The translations under genes and the position numbers were made by a program. A DNA stretch of 41,877 nt from Inconstantimicrobium porci (lineage in GTDB: Bacteria; Bacillota; Clostridia; Clostridiales; Clostridiaceae), in NCBI RefSeq assembly GCF_009696465.1, contig NZ_VULX01000022.1, positions 1 to 41,877 of the forward strand, written 5' to 3'. Below are positions 7,660-16,092 of the stretch, one piece after another. Position 1 is the first letter of the stretch. Each line of letters starts with the position of its first letter. The notes beneath the pieces were generated by a model. That model did no database searches. It had not been told where the DNA came from and saw only the letters and a list, made by a program, of their open reading frames with translations.

Positions 7660-8625
7660 CCTTATAGTAAAATATTTATTATCATTATCTAAATAGTTTC
7701 GTGCATCTTTTAAAAAGCTTACAGTTATAAGCAAAATTACAACGCCTATTGGAAATGCCGCTATAATGCTTACAGACTGTAAATTACTCATAGAACTGTC
7801 CGAAAATACAAGTGCTATTGTCAAAAGTATCAAAACTAGTGCAGCACAAGGCATCGTATTAATCATCGAAATTATCACTCCATATAAATCACCTGATTTA
7901 TTATAAGAAGCAATAAAATTAGCAGCACCAGAAATCTGTTTACCAAGTGAATATGTATATATCATACATGTCACAACAAGAATAACTATTGTAACTGCAT
8001 TACGACTTAACTGAATATGAAAAACAACATTAATTATGCCTGCCATTAATGGTGTAGCAAGACTAAAAATTGTGGCAGTTCCAGCCAGTAGAGCAAATAC
8101 AGCCAATAGATCTATTAACCTTCCAAGAAGTCCATTCGTATGTTTTCCTAATATAGGGCGACATGCTTCTGAATATTTCTGTCTTTTTCTTTTACGAACA
8201 TGAAGCATGAAACCAAAAGAAACAGCCAGTATTAAATAAAATCCCCAGGGAATCAGACTCCAGTGAAACAATGGATATACACTTGCCCAGTCCTGAATAC
8301 TCCCAAGATCTTTAATGTGTGGGTGAACAGCATACAAAAGCCATTCTGAAAATGAATAAAACAAAATATCAGCTGCCAGACCTGCAGTGAACATCATAGA
8401 ACCCCAGACAAAAAATGAGTACTTAGGTTTCTCATGAGGATTTCCCAGCACAATACTGCCATATCTTGAAAATGCCACGTATATAGATATAAGAAATATG
8501 CCAAGACCTATAACAAGATAATACACACCAAAAGTATCACCAAGCAAAAAACGTATTTTACCAAGAACTGCTTTTGACAAATCTGGTTTCACAATAAATA
8601 AAATGCATAACAGTAACATAAACGC
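7654..8625 (-). pseudogene. BCCT-family transporter, 5' and internally truncated
   Basis: About 323 residues of a betaine/carnitine/choline-type transporter remain. Several membrane helices are obvious ([47 protein letters not shown]). Intact BCCT proteins have 500-550 residues and 12 helices. Here the frame passes from [14 protein letters not shown] directly into a late segment ([19 protein letters not shown]), so the middle portion is gone in frame. The N terminus is fused in frame to the racemase remnant at 8626-8931. Although one long frame is open (7654-8736), the product cannot be a normal transporter. Confidence 0.8.
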
Positions 8626-8931
8626 AACATGTATCTCCGTTGTATCGAATACAGGAAGAGATGAATCACTCTGCTTAATCAGAAGTCCAATTTCTGTGCA
8701 GCCAAGGATTACACCTTCTGCTCCCTTTTCCTTCATATCATTAATTATTCTTACATATTTCTTTTCTTAATCTTCGTTAATCTTACCAACACATAATTCA
8801 TCGTAAATAACTCGATTAACTAGTTCAATATCATCCTTATTTAGAATCATAACATCTATGCCGTTATCAATTATTCTATCCTTATAAAAATCCTCAGTCA
8901 TTGTGTACTTAGTTCCAAGAAGTGCTACCTT
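8626..8931 (-). pseudogene. Aspartate/glutamate racemase remnant
   Basis: The minus-strand frame reads KVALLGTKYTMTEDFYKDRI, then on to CVGKINED, an in-frame TAA (8769-8767), then [25 protein letters not shown] and [10 protein letters not shown]. These are the second-domain motifs of the Asp/Glu racemase family, including the catalytic cysteine in GCTEI. The N-terminal half is absent and the last residues are replaced by transporter sequence. The gene is dead by truncation, nonsense mutation and fusion. Confidence 0.8.
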
Positions 8932-9010
8932 CTAATTATAGTTCAACGCTTTTAAATGTCAATTTATACCTTCTTTCAAACAAAATATGTGCTATATCAA
9001 ATATCTTTAT

Positions 9011-9046
9011 TTTAACGAAGATCTTAATCAAAGAAGTATCGTTAAA
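9011..9046 (-). terminator. Possible terminator after the SWIM gene
   Basis: The stem TTTAACGA / TCGTTAAA has a 20-base loop, 21 bp beyond the stop at 9067. The long loop makes it a moderate candidate. Confidence 0.4.
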
Positions 9047-9066
9047 AAGATAGGCGTACAGTAAAA

Positions 9067-10752
9067 CTAAAATCCGGCTTGTTTAAGTTCATCCATCATA
9101 GCAGGTCTTCTTTTATATTGCATCTTCCATATATTGGCAATTTTCTCAACTTCTATTTTCCCACCCTCATATTTTGATACTTTCTTCAAATACCTCATCA
9201 AATTTTTATATCCGCGTCTATCACAAACTCTTTCAGCTTCTTTTATTACATAATTTATATAAACATTTCTTGTTCTTTCAGGCAGTTCCTTACTTAAAAC
9301 ATTCTCATACTGATCCAAATCATCTATTGTACCACTATGTATAATTTCATATAGTAACTTATCATAAAGTGATTCTAATGCTAAGAAAGAAAACCTTACT
9401 GAATTTATTAGTCTAAGATTTAATATTTTTTCTCTATACTCAATCCATTCATCGTTATTACATGCTACTTTCAGCATTTTGATATATTTTAAATCAAATT
9501 GTTGACAAGAAAAAACCTGATAGCATAATTCCTTCTTATATTCTAATGTATTACCTGTCCTTTTATAAATTTCAATCAGCTGTCTACTATAATTTAGAAC
9601 TAGATTAAAATTATCTTTATCTATGTTCTTACTTTCTTTAAGCACTTCAATTGCTTTATCATACTGTTCTTTGGATAAATATTCTTCAATCTCTAATTCT
9701 CGAATTGCTGAGAAATTCCTATACTTCTTTTTATATTTATCAATTTCAACTTGAGAGTAACACAAATCTTTCATAATATTTATACGCTTTATAATAGCAT
9801 TTTCACATCCATAATACGGAGAATATGTACTTCCACAATCAGTCTTATTTTCATATTTTTTAATGATTTTATCAAGTTGTTTAAGCTGTTCTCTCATATA
9901 TTTATCGTCACAAAATTCATCTTTCAAAAATCCCTCAATATATTCTCCTAGATAATCTGTAACGTAATCCTCTTGATGGGTCTCAAACCATTTATGCATA
10001 TATTGTTTTTGTGCTTCATCTGCTTTGTAAAGAATCTGTTTCCAATACTCATAGCATCTATTAGCAATATACGATGTTTCGTCATCAGAGTCATCAATAT
10101 CTGTATTTCCAACACAATGAAAAACATAATTTGTAAGTTCAAATGCCTCCTTTAAGCTATTTTTCTCAATAAGAATGTCAACTTTTTCATCAAGAAAATT
10201 CTCCATTTCATTAATAAAATCTGAGGCATTACTCCAATTAACATAGCCATAACCATCAGAATTATTCACAGCTATTTTATCAACTTCATTTTTTAGCTTT
10301 GTCATCACTTCATCGCTCACATTATCAGAATATTTAATCATAAAATAATTACGCAGTGAATCATTTTCATTAGCTAAATCAAGGACAATCTTTCTAATCT
10401 CATTTTCAGGAATTTTATCTATAACTTTTATAAGTGCTTTCTGATCACGTACCTCTTGTTTTGTCATTAGATTAATAGAATCATACTTAAGATTATCTAT
10501 AGCAAATAAAGCTGCCGCCATATGCTTGCAGTATGTACCATCTTCAGCATAAGGACAACTACAATACATATCAGTCACTGAACCTCTATTAATTCGTATT
10601 TCAACATCATAAGATTCACTACCCTCCACAATTGCAGAATAGCCAGTATCTGTTACTTTTAGCTCTGATACATTTCCATTTTGAAAGTAATCCAAGCCAC
10701 GCTCTAATATAATACTTTGAAACAAATCCTTCCAATACTCCATAGTATGCAT
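9067..10752 (-). CDS. SWIM zinc-finger protein
   Basis: In this 561-residue protein, residues 64-77 form C-x-C-x8-C-x-H (CSCPYAEDGTYCKH), the SWIM zinc finger, which binds DNA or protein. The rest is helical and charged, without recognised catalytic motifs, and resembles the repeat-like extensions of Firmicute SWIM proteins. In many genomes such SWIM modules accompany Swi2/Snf2 helicases. Here the divergent neighbour is a different SF2 helicase. A choice of start exists: ATG 10752 or ATG 10743 (MEYWKDLF). The function is unknown, and DNA-related work or stress defence is an inference from context. Confidence 0.8.
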   Translation of the reverse strand: MHTMEYWKDLFQSIILERGLDYFQNGNVSELKVTDTGYSAIVEGSESYDVEIRINRGSVTDMYCSCPYAEDGTYCKHMAAALFAIDNLKYDSINLMTKQEVRDQKALIKVIDKIPENEIRKIVLDLANENDSLRNYFMIKYSDNVSDEVMTKLKNEVDKIAVNNSDGYGYVNWSNASDFINEMENFLDEKVDILIEKNSLKEAFELTNYVFHCVGNTDIDDSDDETSYIANRCYEYWKQILYKADEAQKQYMHKWFETHQEDYVTDYLGEYIEGFLKDEFCDDKYMREQLKQLDKIIKKYENKTDCGSTYSPYYGCENAIIKRINIMKDLCYSQVEIDKYKKKYRNFSAIRELEIEEYLSKEQYDKAIEVLKESKNIDKDNFNLVLNYSRQLIEIYKRTGNTLEYKKELCYQVFSCQQFDLKYIKMLKVACNNDEWIEYREKILNLRLINSVRFSFLALESLYDKLLYEIIHSGTIDDLDQYENVLSKELPERTRNVYINYVIKEAERVCDRRGYKNLMRYLKKVSKYEGGKIEVEKIANIWKMQYKRRPAMMDELKQAGF

Positions 10753-10948
10753 ACCTGCTTTCTTTGTATATTAAATCAATTCCAGTTTAACTATATTATA
10801 CAACTATCAACAAATAATTATAAGTATATCTATATCACGGTAAAACACTTTACTTCAATTAGTATATTTCCCAAACTGTTTCCACATATGTCGAATTTGC
10901 ACATTGTATGTATCAATTTGATATATTGCTCAAATAGTTATAGCTTTA

Positions 10949-10957
10949 TGTTATAAT
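10949..10957 (+). promoter_or_regulatory. Extended -10 promoter of the PLD-helicase gene
   Basis: TGTTATAAT is a perfect extended -10 box, with TTGCTC at 10926-10931 as a weak and rather distant -35. It overlaps the first ATG of the frame at 10956, so that ATG cannot be the real start. Confidence 0.65.
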
Positions 10958-10991
10958 GTCTTTATATTATATAGGGAAGGTGTTACGGGGT

Positions 10992-13940
10992 TTGACTACA
11001 CTAAATTTGAAAAACATTGATGCAAAGACAATTATTAATAATGATTCGTCAATAAAAAATGAAATTCTTAGAGCTACTGAAAAAGGCTTTATTAATAGAA
11101 ACTTAGACGGTAATTTAGCTTTAACACCAAAGCTTATTATTAATGACTACCTAAAAGGGACAAAAGTATTAAGTGAAATCATTCGCGAACTTAAAAAATG
11201 CGAAGAATTCTATATTTCAGTTGCATTTATAACATCTAGTGGACTTGTACCGTTGCTAGAAACTCTAAAATCATTAAATGATAAAGGTATTAAGGGGAAA
11301 ATTATAACTACTGATTATCTTAACTTTAGTGAACCTAAAGCATTAAAGAAGCTTTTATCATTTTCAAATATTGAAGTAAGAGTTTATGACAAAGAAAACT
11401 TTCACACAAAAGGATATATCTTTAAATATGCTGATTATTATAAGGTAATTGTAGGTAGTTCAAACTTAACTCAAACAGCGCTCACAAAAAACAAGGAATG
11501 GAATCTAAAAGTTTCTTCATTAGATGAAGGTTCACTAACGCAAGATGTCATAACAGATTTTAATAAACTGTGGAATGACGCAAATGAGTTAACGCTTGAA
11601 TGGATAAAAACTTATGAAGAGATATATAAAAAGCAAATCGAATATACCAAGAAATCAAAAGTTCCAAGTATAAAACAGTACAAATTAAGACCAAATAAAA
11701 TGCAGATTGCTGCTATAAATAATCTATCAAAGCTTCATGAAAATAATGAGCATAAAGCGCTTCTTATATCAGCCACAGGAACAGGAAAAACATATTTATC
11801 CGCATTTGAGCTTCGAAATTATAATCCTAAAAAAACTTTATTTGTAGTTCATAGAGAACAAATTGCACTTCAAGCCTTAGAAAGTTATAAAAATGTGTTT
11901 GGTGACTCAAAAACCATGGGTATTTTATCTGGTAGCAGAAAAGAGATTAACAGAGATATTGTTTTCTCTACTATACAGACTTTATCTAAAGATGATATCT
12001 TACACAATTTCAAAAAAGATGAGTTTGACTACATAATCATTGATGAAGTTCATAAAGCAGGTGCAGCAACATATCAAAAAATAGTTGAATACTTTACACC
12101 TGACTTTCTTCTTGGAATGACAGCCACACCTGAAAGAAGTGATGATTTTGATATATTCAAAATGTTCAATTATAATATTGCCTACGAAATAAGACTTAAA
12201 CAGGCTCTAGAAGAAGATCTTTTATGTCCATTTCATTATTTTGCAGTATCTGATATATATGTTAATGGTGTCTTACTTACTGATAAATCCGATTTTAAAT
12301 ATCTCGTATCTGAAGATAGAGTAAATCATATTATCGATAAAATTAACTTTTATGGATACTGTGGCGACAGAGTTCAAGGCCTAATATTTTGCAGTGATAA
12401 GCATGAAGCACATGAACTTTCAGACCTATTCAATCAACGTGGTTATCATACTCTTGCATTAACAGGAGATAGTTCTCAAAAAGAAAGAGAAGAAGCCATC
12501 GAAAGACTGGAACAGAAAGAATTGGAAAACTCACTCGATTATATATTCACAGTGGACATTTTTAATGAAGGTGTTGATATTCCATCTGTAAATCAAGTAG
12601 TAATGCTTAGACCTACTCAATCATCAATAATATTTGTGCAACAGCTTGGTAGAGGTCTTAGAAAGAATAACTCAAAAGAATATGTTGTTGTCATAGATTT
12701 TGTAGGAAATTACGATAAGAACTTTTTAATTCCTGTTGCCCTTTCTGGCGATAGAACATTCAACAAAGATACTTTAAGAAAATATATATCAGAGGGTTCA
12801 AGAGTAATTCCTGGCTGTTCTACAATTAATTTTGATGAGATTTCAAAGAAGAAGATCTTTGATTCAATAGATAAAGTCAACTTTAATGACATAAAAATGA
12901 TCAAAGAAAGCTATAAGCATCTAAAACTAAAAATAGGTAGGATTCCACACCTTCAGGACTTTGATGACTATGAATCAATAGATCCTTTAAGAATTTTTGA
13001 TAATAAGTCACTTGGATCTTACTATGTTTTCTTAAAAAAATACGAAAAAGATTATACTATTGAACTAAACGATACAGAAAAGTTATTTCTTGAATTTATA
13101 TCAAGAAAATTAGCTTCAGGCAAAAGACCTCATGAATTAATATTATTAAAATCAATACTTAGTGGTAATAACAACAATTTAATGACTCACTTAAGTAAAG
13201 ACTTAAAAGAATTATATAATATAGATTTTACTACACTAACTAAAAATAATGTTGTTAATGTAATGACTAATGAATTTCCTACAGGTTCAGGGAAAAAAAC
13301 TTATGCAAAATGTGTCTTTTTAAAGAAAGATAGAAATGATTATGCTGTATCAGATAATTTTAATGAACTTCTTAAAAATAATGATTTTAAAACTATAGTT
13401 TCTGAACTTATTCAATTTGGAATATCTAGATATGAGAAAAACTATAGTAATAAATATATGAATACATGCTTTGAACTTTATCAAAAATATACTTATGATG
13501 ATGTTTGCAGAATATTAGAATGGGAAAAAGGCGAAGTTCCTCTTAATATTGGAGGATATAAATTTGATAAAACAACCAAAACATATCCTATATTCGTTAA
13601 CTATGATAAACATGAGGATATCAACGATACAATTAATTACGAAGATAGATTTATATCAGAATCAAAATTAATTGCTATATCTAAATCAGGAAGAACAGCT
13701 TCATCTGATGATGTAGCACAAGTATATAATGCAGAAAAAGATAATGTAAGCATCTATTTATTTGTAAGAAAAAATAAAGATGATAAAATCTCTAAAGAAT
13801 TCTACTTTATTGGAAAGATAAAGGCTGTTGGTGAACCTCATGAGTTTACAATGAAAAATACAACAAAAACTGCCGTAGAAATACAATATCAACTTTTAAC
13901 ACCTGTAAGGCCTGATATTTATGAATATATAACATCTTAA
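10992..13940 (+). CDS. PLD nuclease / SF2 helicase / DUF3427 protein
   Basis: This is a large nuclease-helicase of about 982 residues. In order: a phospholipase-D-type nuclease domain (HTKGYIFKYADYYKVIVGSSN, H at about residue 137), then an SF2 helicase with Walker A SATGTGKT (about 260), IIDEVHKAG (about 350), MTATPERSD and QQLGRGLRKN (about 549), then a C-terminal DUF3427 region (VNYDKHEDINDTINYEDRF, RTASSDD). The frame is open from ATG 10956, but that codon lies in the -10 box. GGGAAGGTG at 10974-10982 points to TTG 10992 as the start, with GTG 10980 as a weaker choice. This architecture occurs in defence islands. A role in degrading foreign DNA is inferred. It converges with a NUDIX gene. 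Confidence 0.9.
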   Translation: MTTLNLKNIDAKTIINNDSSIKNEILRATEKGFINRNLDGNLALTPKLIINDYLKGTKVLSEIIRELKKCEEFYISVAFITSSGLVPLLETLKSLNDKGIKGKIITTDYLNFSEPKALKKLLSFSNIEVRVYDKENFHTKGYIFKYADYYKVIVGSSNLTQTALTKNKEWNLKVSSLDEGSLTQDVITDFNKLWNDANELTLEWIKTYEEIYKKQIEYTKKSKVPSIKQYKLRPNKMQIAAINNLSKLHENNEHKALLISATGTGKTYLSAFELRNYNPKKTLFVVHREQIALQALESYKNVFGDSKTMGILSGSRKEINRDIVFSTIQTLSKDDILHNFKKDEFDYIIIDEVHKAGAATYQKIVEYFTPDFLLGMTATPERSDDFDIFKMFNYNIAYEIRLKQALEEDLLCPFHYFAVSDIYVNGVLLTDKSDFKYLVSEDRVNHIIDKINFYGYCGDRVQGLIFCSDKHEAHELSDLFNQRGYHTLALTGDSSQKEREEAIERLEQKELENSLDYIFTVDIFNEGVDIPSVNQVVMLRPTQSSIIFVQQLGRGLRKNNSKEYVVVIDFVGNYDKNFLIPVALSGDRTFNKDTLRKYISEGSRVIPGCSTINFDEISKKKIFDSIDKVNFNDIKMIKESYKHLKLKIGRIPHLQDFDDYESIDPLRIFDNKSLGSYYVFLKKYEKDYTIELNDTEKLFLEFISRKLASGKRPHELILLKSILSGNNNNLMTHLSKDLKELYNIDFTTLTKNNVVNVMTNEFPTGSGKKTYAKCVFLKKDRNDYAVSDNFNELLKNNDFKTIVSELIQFGISRYEKNYSNKYMNTCFELYQKYTYDDVCRILEWEKGEVPLNIGGYKFDKTTKTYPIFVNYDKHEDINDTINYEDRFISESKLIAISKSGRTASSDDVAQVYNAEKDNVSIYLFVRKNKDDKISKEFYFIGKIKAVGEPHEFTMKNTTKTAVEIQYQLLTPVRPDIYEYITS

Positions 13941-13945
13941 CTCTT

Positions 13946-13986
13946 AAAAAAGGATTAAATTCTATGCGTGAATTTAATCCTTTTTT
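13946..13986. terminator. Bidirectional terminator
   Basis: A perfect stem of about 17 bp (AAAAAAGGATTAAATTC with its complement) has a 7-base loop and T runs on either strand, between the convergent helicase and NUDIX genes. Confidence 0.9.
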
Positions 13987-13993
13987 AATCATA

Positions 13994-14386
13994 TTATTTT
14001 AAAAATTTTTCTTTAATACTATTTACCACTGCAACATCTGCTGGAATCCATTTTTCATTATCTATTTCATCAAGAGTAACCCATTTAACGCCATTATGCG
14101 CATTTAGATGTAATGTACCACCTGATATATTACATAAATAGCAATGCATTGTTAAATGAAAGTTTGGGTAATCATAATCAACAGTAGTTAAAAACTCTAG
14201 ATTTTCTATATCAAGTTCAAGTTCTTCCTTAATTTCTCTATGAAGAGCCTCTTCTCTCTTTTCACCAGGTTCTATTTTTCCACCCGGGAATTCCCACATA
14301 TCAATAAACTCCCCATAACCTCTACGAGTTATAAAGAATTTATCATCTTTCTTAATAACAGCAGCAACAACCTCAATTATCTTCAT
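13994..14386 (-). CDS. NUDIX (MutT-like) nucleoside triphosphate hydrolase
   Basis: This 130-residue MutT-type enzyme hydrolyses (oxidised or modified) nucleoside triphosphates to monophosphates. The Nudix box is complete: G36-x5-E42-x7-R50-E51-x2-E54-E55 within GGKIEPGEKREEALHREIKE. The upstream WEFPGG is typical of MutT/CTP-pyrophosphohydrolase members. The start is ATG 14386 with GAGGTGAGG. It lies 97 bp downstream of the five-gene operon on the same strand without an obvious terminator between, and 53 bp from the end of the convergent helicase-PLD gene. It may work with either neighbour, for example on modified phage nucleotides. That link is inference. Confidence 0.9.
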   Translation of the reverse strand: MKIIEVVAAVIKKDDKFFITRRGYGEFIDMWEFPGGKIEPGEKREEALHREIKEELELDIENLEFLTTVDYDYPNFHLTMHCYLCNISGGTLHLNAHNGVKWVTLDEIDNEKWIPADVAVVNSIKEKFLK

Positions 14387-14483
14387 ATGTACCTCACCTC
14401 TATATAATTATACTATTTATCAACATCTAGAACCATAGTAATAGAAATCTTAAACTAAAATTATAGTAACTATATAATTTAAA

Positions 14484-15245
14484 TTACTGCTTTATATATA
14501 GTTTATTTGTATCATAATAATAAGATAAGAATCTTAGAAATATTTCCTTTAATTCTTCTTTTTCCAGCATAGGTGCCATTATAACTGGATAGCTTTTATT
14601 AAATTCATAAATTATTCTTCTACCTACACGTTCGTCTTTACCAAGATCATCTCTTCCAATAATCTTGGCCTTCATTACTTTTGACAAATCAAGTTCATCT
14701 ATAATTTCAAGTATATTCATAATAAACTTATCATTTCTGAAGATCTCATATTTTATCATGTAATTATATAGATCAAGATTCTCTACAATAAGTTTATAAA
14801 ATTTATTTTTTTCACTATCTTCTTTAATATTATCCTCAACATACTGGGCACCTAGAATACATTTATATATGTAATTTTCCCAATCAAATTTCTTAAGTAC
14901 AATATTATTAAAATTGTTTATACTTTCAGTAACATTTGGATATTTTTCTATGATATATTTAGATTTTTCACAGCACATAAGAGAATGCCAGAATGTTTCG
15001 TTAAGATAAATATCCCTATCAAGATTTATATAGTTTTTTGAAATAACATCAAATGCCTTTAAAAAGAGTTCCTCACGATTCTTTTCATAACCAACACCCA
15101 TATAAATAGGAAAATCTGGAGCAGATTTCAATTCTATAATTTCATCTGAGAAGTATTCATCATTATATTTAATCTTATCTTCAAGAAAATCTTTATAAAA
15201 TTGCTCATTATTTTTGTATCCGCTTTTTAAAAGCCTAATTTCCAT
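14484..15245 (-). CDS. Unrecognised protein, last gene of the Z1/ATPase operon
   Basis: This 253-residue cytoplasmic protein is mostly helical, with no signal peptide and no nucleotide-binding or nuclease motif that I can name. Its most striking segment is near the C terminus: GKDERVGRRIIYEFNKSYPV, then IMAPMLEKEELKEIF. I faintly associate that pattern with the DUF6339 family but cannot confirm it. The start ATG 15245 lies inside the preceding gene, overlapping it by 11 bp, with GGAGGT 9 bases upstream. Translational coupling with the gene at 15235-16089 is therefore likely, implying a joint role in the system. Confidence 0.75.
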   Translation of the reverse strand: MEIRLLKSGYKNNEQFYKDFLEDKIKYNDEYFSDEIIELKSAPDFPIYMGVGYEKNREELFLKAFDVISKNYINLDRDIYLNETFWHSLMCCEKSKYIIEKYPNVTESINNFNNIVLKKFDWENYIYKCILGAQYVEDNIKEDSEKNKFYKLIVENLDLYNYMIKYEIFRNDKFIMNILEIIDELDLSKVMKAKIIGRDDLGKDERVGRRIIYEFNKSYPVIMAPMLEKEELKEIFLRFLSYYYDTNKLYIKQ

Positions 15246-16089
15246 TTTGTTGTAACCTCCAAACTGCAGAAGAATATTTGTCTAATATTTTATCTGATAT
15301 AGCATATATCACTTCATCAATATTGTCATAGTTAACTACATCAACCATCTTTCTCTTCATAAGATTATACAGTTTAACGTCTAACGCATCATAAGGCACC
15401 TCTATCTCATTAATTTCGACTTCATCATCATTTTCTTCACTATTGTTTTGAATAAATCTATAAAGTGCTTTCTGCAATCCCATATAAACATAAGGATTAT
15501 TAAGTGCCTGCCCATATGAAGAATTGGCGAATTGTAATTCTTTATTTTTATACACTATTACTATAGTTTCACTTGATAATTGTATTTTAATATCCGACTT
15601 TAAAGTTTCATCAACTTTTTTTTCAAAAAGATCTAATGGTTTCTTTATACTTCCATCGAATACTACTGTATTAGAATAGCCGAGAAGAGCATTCTTAGGC
15701 ACAACTATTTCATCTTTAAATTCACTATAAAAGGAATTTAAATCTTCATTATCAGCAAAATTTATTTCTTCTTTAGATTGTATAAACAATTGAATACTTG
15801 TCCTTGAGCTAAGTGCAAGTCTTGATTTAGGTATTTCTAGAGAATTCTGTTTTATCCCAATAGGATAGAAACTATTATCTTTTGATTTAATAATCAACAA
15901 TAATTGAGCTTGTCCATGAAGTAACAGTTTCTTAATAAAATCCGACTCTATATTATACTTAATATACAGCTTATAATTCATTGTATTTTCGTCAAGATTA
16001 ATGGACAGCATAAAATCATTATATTCGTAACTATCTGATTTATAAGATAGCACTGGATATGGAAAATTTGCATCTTTATCAAAAATCAT
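15235..16089 (-). CDS. Unrecognised protein, fourth gene of the Z1/ATPase operon
   Basis: This 284-residue protein begins MIFDKDANFPYPVLSYKSDS. The first 130 residues alternate short strands (YKLYIKYNI, AQLLLIIKS, SIQLFIQS), suggesting a beta-rich domain. A second part carries IKIQLSSETIVIVYKNKEL, and the third is helical and acidic. Related restriction-like clusters often carry a PD-(D/E)XK nuclease in this position, but I cannot find a convincing D...ExK here. The start is ATG 16089 with GAGGT. The ATPase stop is only 3 bp upstream, and the next gene overlaps by 11 bp, so it is a core member of the operon. Confidence 0.8.
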   Translation of the reverse strand: MIFDKDANFPYPVLSYKSDSYEYNDFMLSINLDENTMNYKLYIKYNIESDFIKKLLLHGQAQLLLIIKSKDNSFYPIGIKQNSLEIPKSRLALSSRTSIQLFIQSKEEINFADNEDLNSFYSEFKDEIVVPKNALLGYSNTVVFDGSIKKPLDLFEKKVDETLKSDIKIQLSSETIVIVYKNKELQFANSSYGQALNNPYVYMGLQKALYRFIQNNSEENDDEVEINEIEVPYDALDVKLYNLMKRKMVDVVNYDNIDEVIYAISDKILDKYSSAVWRLQQNGN

Positions 16090-16092
16090 ATT

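Noticed and set aside
15235-16089. PD-(D/E)XK nuclease call for the fourth operon protein
   Set aside because: Expected from related clusters, but no D...E-x-K arrangement with flanking strands can be defended from the sequence.
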